DNA of 64,000 bases from Fallopia convolvulus. Its lineage: Eukaryota; Streptophyta; Magnoliopsida; Caryophyllales; Polygonaceae. The stretch covers positions 45,065,820 through 45,129,819 of the forward strand of contig OZ024724.1 in NCBI GenBank assembly GCA_964016875.1, read 5' to 3'. Each line of letters begins with the position of its first letter. Position 1 is the first letter of the stretch. A model generated the notes under the pieces. It saw only the letters and a list, made by a program, of their open reading frames with translations. It was not told where the DNA came from and did not search any database. The translations under genes and the position numbers were made by a program. Below, one piece after another: positions 10,840-21,550 of this stretch.

Positions 10840-12280
10840 TTCCTCCTTTCGATCTCCATCTCTTGGAGAAGACTCGAAGCTGAAAATTCTAGGGACAAGT
10901 TATTATCGTTATTACTCTCAGTGATTGGTTGCTGAAACGAGCTTACTTGTTTTGTGAATTTGGTAGCTACTTGCTTATATGAGCTGAATGGACTTTGTGG
11001 CCCAACTCTCTTCTTGTTGAGCTTCGGGTGACATGGCCCACCAAAAACTCTTGTTTTACAGCTTCACTTTAAGCAACGACCTCAAGACCAAACACAAATA
11101 TAAAAGCCCCCCACAAAGCTCAAAAATTATAACATTTGGCCCACAAAGACCAAAATAAAACAAATACAACCCCAAGTTTGGAAATATCACAACAATTGCC
11201 TTCTTATTTCCAAACTTAAATAAAAAACAAATGAAAAAATGGTTTTTTTGGGCTTAGGTTTGGAATACTAGATTTAGAAACTAAAATCCTATTAGAAAAT
11301 TAATAAACACTATCAAAAAAGTCAAAATAACCTTAAATAATAAAATTTAACAAATAATTTCCCTTTTAAGCTTCTTAATCTATGCCTTAGAGCATCTTCA
11401 ACAAATTCTTTATTATTTTTTTCTAAAATGGAGAACAAAATTTCATATTCTCTAAATTTTTTATATCCTAACTCCAACAAATTCTCTATTTTGAAGAATC
11501 ATATTTATATTAATATTATTTTTATTTATATAATGGTATAAAATCTATTAACAATTGGAAGGAGACATGATTGCACAGAATCACGATCAGATGGAAAAGT
11601 CACTTACATTGTAATGTGCGAGCATGCTCGGAATGTTCGATCGAGCATCTTCAATGGACAGGATCAAGACACATATTTAATGATTTTTATAAACGTAGGG
11701 GCATTTTTTGTCTTTTACGCATCAAATTAGAAAACAAGTTACATGAGTCTTCTTCAACCTCTTGGACATGTAGTTTTTTTTCGACTTTTTCGATCGATTC
11801 TTCTCCATACTTGTTGCAACTTGTTTCTTCTGATTTTGTTTGGCTTTTTTTGTTGATTCCGACTCCAATTTATGTTCTCTCTTCATCGATTTTGTTATAG
11901 ATCTCTTTTCATAGTTTCAAGTTCACATTTGAGATTTTTTTCAAATTTGGGACCTTGGTACTTCAATCTACATGCTTTTTTTTGTGTTTTAGAGTGAGTT
12001 TTTTTCTTATTTTAATCAAACCTATATAGATTTGTATATGTTTGCATTGAAATCTAAAGTTTTAGATCGAAAACAAAAGCCAAATGATCAATGCTCATCT
12101 AGTCATCCACCATGTGTTTGATAAAATGCCCAAATGACCAACTTGGAGCTTAAAGTAATTTTCACCAGTTGTTCTTATTGTTTCATTTAGTTTTATGCCA
12201 ATAGGGTTTGTTTCCATGTCTATATTTAAAAAGGTTGTGACTTTTGTCATCATATCTCACTTAGTTAGTGTTCAAAATTC
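10840..12280. other. AT-rich DNA without a recognised gene
   Basis: No coding feature is supported. Near 11388-11500 the sequence has the look of common plant MITE-like DNA (GAGCATCTTCAACAAATTC, with a related CTCCAACAAATTC copy further on), but no terminal repeats or target duplication can be defined. Confidence 0.3.
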
Positions 12281-13300
12281 ATGAACCAACATTACGATTT
12301 GAGGATAATTTTATGAACTTTATTGATAATATTTATGAACCTAACTATATAAATATATGAACCAACACAATACCATTTACAAATCATAAAACATATTGTT
12401 GTGAGTTAACTTCCATGAACCATATTGAGAATTGTTATAAACCTAACTGTATAAGGACATGAACCTATAGTCCAACTTTTATGAACTAAAAGTCGTAAGA
12501 TGAAATGTTATAAGCTATATGCTTATAAAAACATGAACTAAGGGAGCAAATGTCATGAACCAAAATAACTAGTATGATTTAAAAAACATGAACTGCAAGA
12601 TTAAGTGTTAGGAATTAAAAGACATGAACCATAAGAATTATCATAAACCTAGCTTTCAAAAATATGAACCGAAAGAACAAGTACCATGAACCAAAATACA
12701 CAAAAGAAAATAATAACTAGCATTAACAACTAAACGACATGAACTATAAAATGAAATTTGATGAACCTAAGGTTATTCAAACATGAACTAAAAGAACAAT
12801 TGTTATTAACAAAAAGGCATGGAACAAATTTATGAACCATAAGAATTATTATGAACCTAACTTTCAAAAATATGAACTGAAAGAACAAGTACCATGAACC
12901 AAAATACACGAAAGAAAATAATAACTAGCACGAACAACTAAATGCCATGAACCATAAAATGAAATTTGATGAACCTAAGATTATTCAAACATGAACCAAA
13001 AGAACAATTGTAATTAACAAAAAGGCATGGAATAAAATTTATGAACCATAAGAATTATTATGAACCTAACTTACAAAAACATGAACTGAACCATGGCCCA
13101 AAAATCATAAAAGAAAATAATAACTAGCATGAACTAAATGCCATGAACCATAAGATGAAATTTCATGAACCTAAGGTTATTCAAACATGAACCAAAAGAA
13201 CAATTGTTATTGACAAAAAGGCATGGAACAAACTTTTATGAACGATAAGAAGAAATATTATGATCCTTACCTTAAAAAGACATAAACCAAAAGAAGAATT
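12281..13300 (+). repeat. ATGAACC-rich repeat region with ~208-bp tandem array
   Basis: ATGAACC or close variants occur every 20-40 bp. From 12661 a longer unit is repeated in tandem about three times, with register points at 12661 (AATATGAACC), 12869 and about 13078, giving a period of 208-209 bp. Each unit carries AACAATTGT, GGCATGGAA and ATAATAACTAGCA blocks in the same order. The part before 12661 is a more degenerate relative. Confidence 0.8.
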
Positions 13301-13335
13301 GATATGAGCAAAAGGACTTGACAATATCAAGAATT

Positions 13336-13405
13336 AGCCTATGTGGGATTTGAACCCACATCTATGTGCACATGCACATTGCTCTACTATTTGAGCTAAT
13401 AGGCT
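13336..13405 (-). tRNA. tRNA-like sequence, probably a pseudogene
   Basis: 70 nt fold into a cloverleaf: a perfect 7-bp acceptor stem (AGCCTAT/ATAGGCT), D stem GCTC/GAGC, a 5-bp anticodon stem (ATGTG/CACAT) and a 5-bp T stem (GTGGG/CCCAC) with B box GGTTCAAATCC. The anticodon loop is only 6 nt and the D loop lacks the usual GG, so the anticodon cannot be assigned and function is doubtful. It may be a decayed nuclear or organelle tRNA, or the head of a tRNA-derived repeat. Confidence 0.55.
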
Positions 13406-13690
13406 ACCAAATAAGTTTCCAAATTATGCTTATAGACTACCAAATAACTTCAACATGCAACTAGTGAACCTAGTACAAGTGTGAATTGTAAGAATACTAA
13501 TGATGAACTTTAACATACACAGTTAGTTATGAACCTTAATATACATACGAGAAGAACACGGTAGAAAAAAAAAGAACGACCTAAATCACATGTCACATGA
13601 ACCCACAAGTTGTCACTTCAGTTGGCCTTAAATAACCACCTAAATCAAGAAAAAAAGAGTAATTATACTTGCAGAAAAGAATCATACCCA

Positions 13691-13934
13691 AATAGCAAAC
13701 AAAAATTAGGTTTGCTAAAATAGCAAATGGTGAAACAATTAAAGACTAGAAATCTAACATCTTTTATAATTTTCGTGAAGTTCAATAAGCCAATTGCTGA
13801 GAATGAATATCTTTAATTAATCGGACAAAGAAAACACTTTAAGAAGAATGCAACAGAAACTTACATGTCTTTAGATTTCACTCAAAAGCTTTTTAATTCA
13901 CTCAAAAAAGAGAAAAGGGAAAAAGTAGAAAGAT
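13691..13934 (+). repeat. Segment also present inverted inside the E1 3' LTR
   Basis: The reverse complement of this ~240-bp stretch reappears almost unchanged at about 35208-35448, inside the 3' LTR of E1. Examples are TTGCTATTTTAGCAAACC and the block around TCCGATTAATTAAAGATA. It has no coding content. Confidence 0.9.
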
Positions 13935-14172
13935 TTTCATTTTTAGATCTGGAGAGTAAGAGGGGGTTGGGAGAGAGGGGGGGGGGGGTGAGGGAGAAGG
14001 AGAAGGCTGAGAAAAAAACGTGTGTAAGTTTTTGAGTTTTAGGGTTTCTTTATCTAAAGGGCTTTTTTGACTATGAATGAAAAAAGTAAACTATTTACCC
14101 GCACGTACCATTGTAAATAAATCCGCCTTTTTTCTTATTTTGTAATCAGATCAATTCTATTTAATCATGTCC
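13935..14172. other. Host DNA left of the Gypsy insertion
   Basis: Purine-rich stretch with a run of about twelve G near 13979-13989, then AT-rich sequence ending in the target duplication GTCCA at 14173-14177. No gene is seen. Confidence 0.4.
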
Positions 14173-14177
14173 GTCCA

Positions 14178-14953
14178 TGTAATATTCGGGAATATTTCAA
14201 TATTTTAATCCTATTTTTATGCTCCTTGAATTTCGTGTTGGGATTACTTAGCTTATAATTAATCTCGGATAATTAAAAATATTTAATATTTTATTTTGAA
14301 TTTTAGCAAATTATATTTTAAAAAGTTTTTAACTTAAAAGTAATTAATAATTATTTTAGGGTAAAGTTTGTAGTAAAGAAAATTTATTGGTGGAAAATGA
14401 AATTTTATATCAATATTAAGCCGACCTTCGTAGTAATATATATATTGAATTCATTGAATTCTTGCTACAAAAATACGTACAGAGGAAGGAAGGGAGAGAG
14501 AGAGAGGGGGGGGGGAGGGAGGAGGGTATTAGCCAGGTGTTGGATTCGTTCGTCGGGTTGGATTTTGGAGTTCATGCGTTATTTGGTAAGTTTTAATTAG
14601 TTAATAGTTTGTTTAGATTTTACTAATTTTTCCAGTTCTGGCTTTACAATTGATTGGATTTAAAAATCAGTCGATTTATAGTTCTCAGAGGGTATTTTTG
14701 ATATCGGATTTATAAGCGGTAAAAGATTTCAGAGTAATTTTAGGGTTTTGCTTTGTAATGATATTAGGGAGACCTTTGATCCAGTTTTTCAAAAAGGTTT
14801 GAACTAGAAATATGTTCTTTTATATATTTAGTATGTTCTTGTCAAGTTTTAAAGGATTTGGAATTATATAAGAGAAGTTATAAAGCATCCTGGCTTTTTG
14901 TTGATTTTAGGGTTAGAGTTTGTAAGAGTTAAAGGCTATTATTATTCATTGGG
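14178..14953 (+). repeat. Truncated 5' LTR of the outer Gypsy
   Basis: Matches 40597 to about 41383 of the 3' LTR. After ATTATTCATTGGGG the two diverge, and within about 40 bp this copy is already in gag. About 1.2 kb of LTR, the primer-binding site and the gag start are therefore missing. Confidence 0.9.
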
Positions 14954-14995
14954 GCCAACGATAGGGCAGATGGGGAAGTACGTGGGCCAGCTCAG

Positions 14996-15668
14996 GTGCC
15001 ACCAGTTGAGTTACCACCAGAGACGACTGTTGTTATCCGAGCTACACTTGCCGAGCTATTACAAAATCTGGTAGGTACTGGATTTTTGCCTAATCATAAT
15101 GCAACCAATTCTGGCTATCAAGGGGCTGAGGTTTGGGCACCAAGACCAGTTTTTGCACAGCCGGTTCAGTCAGGGAGACCACCACGTATTCCAAGGCCAG
15201 TAGAGGTCGATGGTGTGGATGAGCAAGGAAGGGGATATCACGAGCCTCTTCCTGATAAGTGGCTTGCAGAATTCAGGAAGACTGGGGTACCGAACTTTAC
15301 TAGGGATCAGGAAGCTGATGTTGAGCAATGGTTGAAGAAAGTGGCATCTGCTCTCGACTCTATCCAGGCACCGGAGGAAAGAATGATGTCTCTAGTACAG
15401 AGTTTGTTACAGGAGGATGCATTTGATCGGTGGGAGTTGAGTCGTGATCATCAGGTAAATGTTACTTTTGAGGAATTTCAAGAGAGGATTCGAGATAACT
15501 ATTGTCCTGAGGTCGTGAGAGCGGCTCGTGAGACTGCTTTTCGGGATGCAGGGCCCGAGAACATTACCGTAGGTGAGACTATCCAAAAGTTTCAACGAGG
15601 TTTGGCAGCGGTGCCTAATGCTGCTCCTACAGAGAATCTGCGGATTGCAACCTTTCTTAAGCGGTTGC
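14996..15668 (+). pseudogene. Outer Gypsy gag, 5' part
   Basis: Retrotransposon Gag core with FRKTGVPNFTRD, VEQWLKKV and FEEFQERIRDNYCP, typical of chromovirus Gag. The frame is open upstream into LTR-derived sequence because of the 5' deletion, so the true start is absent. E1 interrupts it at FLKRL. The frame resumes exactly at 36342 (LQLQLRAY) once one copy of the E1 target duplication GTTGC is discounted. Confidence 0.88.
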
Positions 15669-15951
15669 TGATGTTCGCATTTTTAGTATAGTTTTTAGTA
15701 GGTTTTCTTTGCTTATTAGGTTTAGTTTTGTTCAGTTTAGGTTTAGTTTTGAGTGTTTTTAGATAGTTTTGCATATTTCTGTGAAAAGAGTGGAATCTAC
15801 GCTATTTTGTGAATTTTTTAGGTTTTAGCGAGGAAAGGAGCTAAATGGAGTTGAATTTGGAGCATTACAGCGAGAGACGGAGGAGTGCAAGATTGAAGAA
15901 GTCAAAGCTCGAGATCGCAAGAGGAAGTGTGGAAGAAAACAAAGCCCAGGC

Positions 15952-15983
15952 TCGTTAACGAGGCTGTGAGGGCTCGTTAACGA
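15952..15983. repeat. Palindrome pair TCGTTAACGA (E1 5' LTR)
   Basis: Two perfect 10-nt palindromes with starts 22 nt apart. The pair falls in the part missing from the rearranged 3' LTR. Confidence 0.9.
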
Positions 15984-16983
15984 GGCCATGAAGAAGAAGA
16001 TTTGGGATATTTATTTTATAATTCACCGATCCTGAGAGGAAATTTATTTCCGTGTCGGTTGAGTATGTTTTTAGAATCTTTTGGGGTTATTAGAATATGT
16101 ATTTTAGGTCTTAATATCTTTTAGATTTTATTTCTATCTTTTAGGGATTGTTTCTATCTTTTTAGGAAAGTTTATATCTTTTAGCCTTTTTAGTTTTTAG
16201 CTTTTTAGTATAAATACCCTTCTATCTAGCATAGAAAGGGGAAGCTTTGGAGAGAGAATTTTTAGGAGGAGATTTTTGGAAGGGCCGAGAGAGAGAAAGT
16301 CGGATCGGAAGAGGACCGCCGAGGCTCGGTAGACGACAGTCACCGGGTTCGTTGGTCGTGATTGTGGTTCGGTATTTTGATGTTTTTCGGTTTCTTCTGA
16401 ATCTCTGTAAGACAATATTTTCTTATTAATTCGAGTTTTGTTTTGGTTTCAATGTTTCTTTTGATTGAAGTTTTTAGTTTCTTAGTTATGATTAGTGAGT
16501 AGTTCCTTTTCTAGGGTCGGGGTTAAGCCCGACATAGTTGAGCATGTTTGATGAGTAAGATTGAGTTGTGAATGCCTTTTATCTTTAATTGAGAATTGTT
16601 TGTTCTGCTTATACCGAAGCGAAAGTGGAGGTAATTTGAGTTTTTAACTAAATTGAAAGAGGAAGTTAGTAACTTGAAGGTTGATATTGTTTAAAAACGA
16701 AAGTTTCAAGCTTTAGATCCAAAACAAGCAATTAAGTGAATTAAGACGCGAAAGTTTATTAGTTTACTTGCTAAGTCAACGAAAGTTGATGACTCTGTTT
16801 AAAGGCATGATCTTTTCTTCTTACGAGTTTTTATGTTTGGCTATGTTGTGGTGTCCCTTGTCCTAGATCTTTGTTTTATTTGAATTATTTCTAGTGAATT
16901 TTCGTTGCTGAGTGCTTGCCTCGGTACCGAATTTAATTAGATTTTAATTAGGTCGTTATTTGAAGTATTTTGTGTTCGGTGGT

Positions 16984-17014
16984 TCGTTAACGACCCTGAC
17001 AACGTCGTTAACGA
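16984..17014. repeat. Palindrome pair TCGTTAACGA (E1 5' LTR, near its end)
   Basis: Two perfect copies with starts 21 nt apart, conserved at 36158-36188 in the 3' LTR. A related pair lies at 63838-63868 in the neighbouring E1-family LTR. Confidence 0.9.
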
Positions 17015-17169
17015 GGCTGCTCGTGAGTGTTTTTATTGTTTTTGTTTGATTTTTGGTAGATTGATAGACGAACAACCTTGCTTCATGTGGAACGATCCTG
17101 ACTTTGCTATACTCAAGGGTGTCTTGACTTACAAATTTATTTGTTGGCCGAGAAACCCTTTCAACAAAT

Positions 17170-17187
17170 TGGCGCCGTTGCCGGGGA
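17170..17187 (+). other. E1 primer-binding site
   Basis: TGGCGCCGTTGCCGGGGA lies 3 nt after the 5' LTR. It is identical to the sites of E2 (22851) and E4 (61925, minus strand). It is the Athila-type site, usually ascribed to an Asp tRNA primer. Confidence 0.9.
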
Positions 17188-17267
17188 AGCAACGAGTTGT
17201 TAGTTTATCTTTGGGTTCGGGAATAGCCCGACCCCGTTTTTGTTTTCTTTGTTTGTTTTCTCAGTGT

Positions 17268-19967
17268 ATGCCGGTAGGACGAAGAAGGCTTCAGTTTGAT
17301 AGCACAGGTTATTACTCAGAACCAGAACGTTCCCTGCACCGTCGACTCCGAGAAAACCGAGCCATGGCCACAACAAAAGAGATGGCTCGCGAGTTAGAGA
17401 TCCTCCGGACCCAGATGGAGGCACTGAAAGCCGAGAAGGATGGCGCAGAAGCTGAGCGTCAACGAGCTGACAAGGCTCGACTACAAGAAGAGCTAGATGC
17501 CTATCCAAGGAATGCCAAGCAATACATGCATCCGGAACTGAGGGTGCCAGAATCTCCTATTGTGCTTCAAGCGATAGAGAAACCTTTTGAGATCAAGTCT
17601 CAATTTATATCCTTAATTAAACGGGCTCAGTTTGAAGGGAAACCTGCTGAGTGCCATATGGAGTATATTAGAAATTTTCTTGATTTATGTGACACCATAG
17701 CTGCTGAAGGTGTCTCGTTAGAATATGTTCTATTAAAAGCTTTTAGATGGTCTCTTACTGGAAAAGCCCTGAACTGGTTGGAGAGCCTACCTTCTAAGTC
17801 TATCAGGACTTGGAAAGCTTTGTATGATCAATTTCTTACAAAGTTTTTCCCTCCTGCCAAGACAACGGAGTTAAGGAAACGCATCACCTCCTATCACCAG
17901 TTGCCTAATGAAACATTTGTTGAAACATGGTAAAGATTCAAAGAGATGCTTAGACAGTGCCCTACTCATGGGCAACCTTTATATGTTTTGCAAGAAATCT
18001 TTTTCCAGGGTATCAACGCAGATACCAAGAACCGCATCAACACGCATACTGTGTGCGGTTTTATAGAGATGAACCCGACAGAGGCGTGGGAACTGTTGGA
18101 TAAGCTGGCGAATTACGATGCTATGTATGGAACCCAACAGACTCCACAAACTCAAAAACGTCTCTATGTACCCAACCGAGATGAAGTTGACCCCGATGTT
18201 AAAAATCAATTCTTACAAGATGAGGTCAACCGTCTAAGGAAACAGGTAAGTTTTCTGAAATTTTCTCAATCATGTCAAGAGTGTGGTTCTTCTGCACATA
18301 GTACTTCTGCTTGCACTAACATTAAGCGGGTAAGAACCGCTGAGACAATAGCTGAGATGAACTATATGAGGGGACCATACAGGAACCAGCCTAATTATAA
18401 TGACAGGTCGAACAACTATCAACCATGGGGCAATCAGAATACAAGTCAAAACTATGCAGGGCCCCCACCAGATAGACGACCTGCACCATATCGACCTCCA
18501 GGCCATCAAGAGACGCCATCATGGGTTCAGGAGATAAAGGAGAGCATCAACGGAGTGAACAACAAAGTTGATGACGTTCAAGCCAAACTGAACCGACAAG
18601 ATAAAAGATGGGGAGAGTTCGATATTTGGAAGAGGAGTGTTGATTCCCAACTAGGGGACCTAGTTGCACGAATTCCAAGACCACAAGGGCAACTCCCGGG
18701 ACGCCCCGAGGAGAACCCTAGGGGCCAAATAGCAGCGGTACACCTCAGAAGTGGGAAGACACTACCGGAGAGAATTCAAGGTGAAGAGAAGGAGGAACAG
18801 GACCTCGCTAACCAGCTCGTTAACGAGCCAGCGAGAGCACATACCGAGCCTACAAACCAGAACAACGAGGCTCCGAGGGTATCTAATGACCCTAACCCAG
18901 GTAAGTCTACTAATCCGAGCCTTCCTCTCAACCCCAGGGTAGTTAACGACCCCACCAAGGTTGGTAACGACCCGCCGAGGACATCAATCGACCCCAGTGT
19001 CGACCCGGTACTCTCATCTCTCGAGCCCAACTTGGTTCCGAGAATGGTGAAATCTCTTCCATTTCCTACTAAGAAATCTATGGACTCTACTGAGAGTAAG
19101 TTCAAGCGTTTCGTTAAGATTCTTCAGGGCATTAATATCTCCATCCCATTCGCTGAGGCCCTAAGCGAAATGCCGGTTTACACAAAATTTTTGAAAGATA
19201 TTCTTAACAAGAAAAGGTCTATTACAGAGCTGCAGGATGAAGTCAAATCGATAGCTTTACCAGAAAAGCTAGGAGATCCCGGGAGGTTTGCAATCACAAT
19301 CGCCATAGGCAACCACAAGTTCAAGGCTTTATATGATTTAGGTGCCAGTGCTAGTCTCGTTCCGCTCTCCATCTGGTCAAAAGCTAATATGGGACCACTA
19401 GAGCCAGTAGACATGAATCTGTATATGGCAGACGGGTCAAGTGTCAAAGCCACAGGAGTGGTGGACGACTATCCTATTCAAGTCGGGAAATTCTTTATAC
19501 CGAATGATTTTATCGTCCTAGATATGCCTGAAGATCCTCATGTACCCATAAATCTCGGGCGACCATTCTTAGCCACAGCAGGAGCTAGAGTTGATGTGCG
19601 GAAGGGACTCCTCACTTTTGATATAGGAGAAGAACGGGTGGAATTCAACTTGGATCAAAAAGCCAACGACCCAGTTGGAGTAGCACAAATAGAGTTGACT
19701 CAACCCGTACTCGACACAACAGTCCCTACCGAGCCACATCTGCCTATCACTGAGTCCCACGTGCAAGAGTTTAATCAAGGCCCTACTATAGGTATCACAG
19801 AAAAGTCCAAGCCACCTTGGCTTTCGGACTACACTGACAATCCTGGGATATCGAGCGTACTGATAGAAGAAAAGGGTCCTAATTTAGCAACTCAAGCGCA
19901 CAGAGGCTATAAGGCTACAAGAAGGGTACCTCAAGACCCCAACATTGCTATACAAGAACCACCATGA
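17268..19967 (+). pseudogene. E1 gag-protease, one internal stop
   Basis: The ATG at 17268 (MPVGRRRLQF) opens a 900-codon frame. Features are a coiled-coil-like charged region, then the Retrotrans_gag core (YMHPELRVPE, FISLIKRAQFEG, LKAFRWSLTGKALNWLESL, KFFPPAKTTELR), a CCHC knuckle CQECGSSAHSTSAC near 18275, a linker rich in VNDP/VNEP repeats encoded by the palindromes, and an aspartic protease (LYDLGASASLVP near 19331; NLGRPFLATAGA). A TAA at 17931-17933 interrupts the Gag core at one codon; E4 has a sense codon there. No RT follows. The stop TGA at 19965-19967 lies 16 nt before the RNA hairpin module. Confidence 0.92.
18817..18970. repeat. Palindromes within the E1 gag-pro linker
   Basis: A perfect TCGTTAACGA at 18817 and a one-mismatch pair at 18940 and 18961 (21 nt apart) lie in coding sequence. 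They encode repeated peptides such as LVNEP, VVNDP and VGNDP. Confidence 0.75.
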
Positions 19968-19983
19968 GACTAGCAAGGGAGCT

Positions 19984-20029
19984 CGTCGGGCTAACGACGT
20001 TAAACATAGCGCTTACGGGAGGCAACCCG
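19984..20029 (+). promoter_or_regulatory. Two-hairpin RNA module after gag-pro (E1)
   Basis: Hairpin A: CGTCG-GGCTAA-CGACG (19984-19999), starting 16 nt after the TGA. Then comes a spacer containing TTAAACA and GCGCT. Hairpin B: CGGG-AGGCAA-CCCG (20016-20029). The same order and spacing occurs in E2 and E4, with different but still paired A stems. The function is unknown. Confidence 0.75.
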
Positions 20030-20206
20030 CTTTTTAGAATAGGTTTAGCTTTTCTTTTATGTTTATTTTTATTTTCTTTTTAGATTATTTCTTAGCTTTC
20101 TTTTGTTTTTCTTTTTAATTTTAGTTAGGATAGAAATTAGAATTTTTGAGCTAACAAGATTTCAGGAGAAAGGGATCGAAAAATCACTCCAAGAGGCCAC
20201 GGTGGC

Positions 20207-20237
20207 TCGTTAACGACCCACCCAGGGTCGTTAACGA
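20207..20237. repeat. Palindrome pair upstream of the ORF2 promoter (E1)
   Basis: TCGTTAACGA at 20207 and 20228, 21 nt apart. It lies about 110 nt upstream of the TATA box at 20345. Confidence 0.9.
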
Positions 20238-20344
20238 CCCGGTCCGAAGACCCGACTCGTCAAGATACGGGGCAGGTAAGAATTCTAACATAATCTATTT
20301 TTTTTAACCCTAGCCGCCGACCCCCCTTCTACCCTTTCACCTCC

Positions 20345-20352
20345 TATATAAA
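20345..20352 (+). promoter_or_regulatory. TATA box of the putative ORF2 promoter (E1)
   Basis: TATATAAA followed by about 200 nt of CT-rich leader, then a splice donor. The layout looks like an ordinary plant gene promoter inside the retrotransposon. E4 has the same layout. Confidence 0.55.
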
Positions 20353-20577
20353 CCCCTTTTACCCCTTCCCCAAATCTACCACTACCCTCTCAAATTCACA
20401 CTCTCCCAAACCCAAAAAGCTCTCAATCCCTCTCCCTTCTCTCCCACCGAATCGGAATCCCCCTCCACCGACCACCGAGAGACCGTCATTACCGGAGTTC
20501 GGAAATCGTTCACCGACGAGGCCAAGCTCGTTAACCCCCCGATTCCGACCCTTGTTCTTCAATTTCTCGATTCTCCG

Positions 20578-21187
20578 GTATGATTTCTAAACCCTTGCTC
20601 GAAATTGCATGATTGATTATCTTTAGGGTTGAAATCTCTTGTCTTGAATCGTGTTCTTAGAAAGGTCGAAATTGAATGCTTGATTTTTGTCCATGAAACT
20701 TCTTTATTATGCTTAGTTGTTCATTGTTTTAGGAAAGATTATTCATGTTAGATTATCTATTGCAACCCTTTAGTTAGGAAAGCATGAATTTTTCTTGTTC
20801 TAGATCTAAAAGTTCAACCTTTGCATGTCAAAATTTTGAGTAATTTTAGCATGTTCGGGATGAATAATTGAGTAAGTATGGGGTGCTTATACTCAATGAG
20901 GGATATGTGGAAAAATATAGAAGATTGCATGCTTGATTTGTGCTGAATTTAAGGTAGATTAAAATTCGGAAAATTCTGGTTTTGCTCTCGGCGGCTCGTT
21001 AACGACCCACCCAGGCTCGTTAACGACCCTACAATGCTTCATCGATCAATTCGAGCCCAGAATCGTGAACGACCCAATTGGGTAGTTTACGAATAATTCC
21101 GAGGTTAATTTTGAGACCAAATATGGGGTCTCGTACCTATTTATTTTGAGTGGATCTAATCTTGGAAATTTCTTGATTATTTTGTAG
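20578..21187 (+). other. Putative leader intron of E1 ORF2
   Basis: Donor CTCCG|GTATGA at 20577/20578 and acceptor TTTTGTAG at 21187, 610 bp. The ORF2 ATG comes 5 nt after the acceptor. Two pairs of palindromes lie inside (20996/21017 perfect; 21063/21083 degenerate). Confidence 0.6.
20996..21026. repeat. Palindrome pair in the ORF2 leader intron (E1)
   Basis: TCGTTAACGA at 20996 and 21017, 21 nt apart, followed by two degenerate copies at 21063 and 21083. Confidence 0.9.
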
Positions 21188-21192
21188 GATCT

Positions 21193-21550
21193 ATGGCTAG
21201 TTCAAGCAGACCCGCCACCCGAGCTCAGAAGAAGAAGAGGAACCATAGGTCTCCATCTCCACCCCGAGTGGATGATGTGATTTTGAGCAGTCAGAGCCAA
21301 GTAAGGCGCTACCGAGAGTTTCTAGAGAAGGACCATTACACCCGATGGTTCTCGAAGTCTAGCGCTGTGACCACGGGAATCTACACGGATGTCAAGGACG
21401 CTTTCATCATGCTTGGGGCCGCCCACCTTTTGAAGCAAGAGAACTTGCCACACTATCCGGCCCTCACATCCGAGTTCTTGGCCACCTGGGAGACCAACTT
21501 CTCGACGAAGACCTCGGCGGGACGGATTCTGTTCTGGCTCGGTAACGAGG
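21193..21550 (+). pseudogene. E1 ORF2 (ATHILA-type protein), 5' part, split by E2
   Basis: Starts MASSSRPATRAQKKK, with a basic, nuclear-localisation-like N-terminus, then HYTRWFS and LPHYPALTSEFLATWE, which align with E4 ORF2 (HHTRW, HYPALTSEFMATFE). This is the family annotated in Pfam as the ATHILA ORF-1 protein, of unknown function. E2 is inserted after LGNE. The frame resumes at 31893 once the CGAGG duplication is discounted. Confidence 0.85.

Larger units (their letters stand above)
15669..17166 (+). repeat. E1 5' LTR
   Basis: Starts TGATGTTCGC and ends CTTTCAACA. Two palindrome pairs lie inside (15952/15974 and 16984/17005). It aligns closely with the 3' LTR except for about 15870-16270, which is replaced by unrelated sequence in the 3' copy. 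Confidence 0.93.

Noticed and set aside
5314..10859. Host gene disrupted by the Copia insertion
   Set aside because: The frame restored across the empty site is only about 78 codons and resembles nothing known; chance cannot be excluded.
11571..11900. Small protein-coding gene
   Set aside because: A 109-codon frame in AT-rich DNA with no recognisable domain, promoter or splice signals.
12661..13290. CRISPR-like array
   Set aside because: The repeats are ~208 bp in direct tandem with no spacers, and the DNA is plant nuclear.
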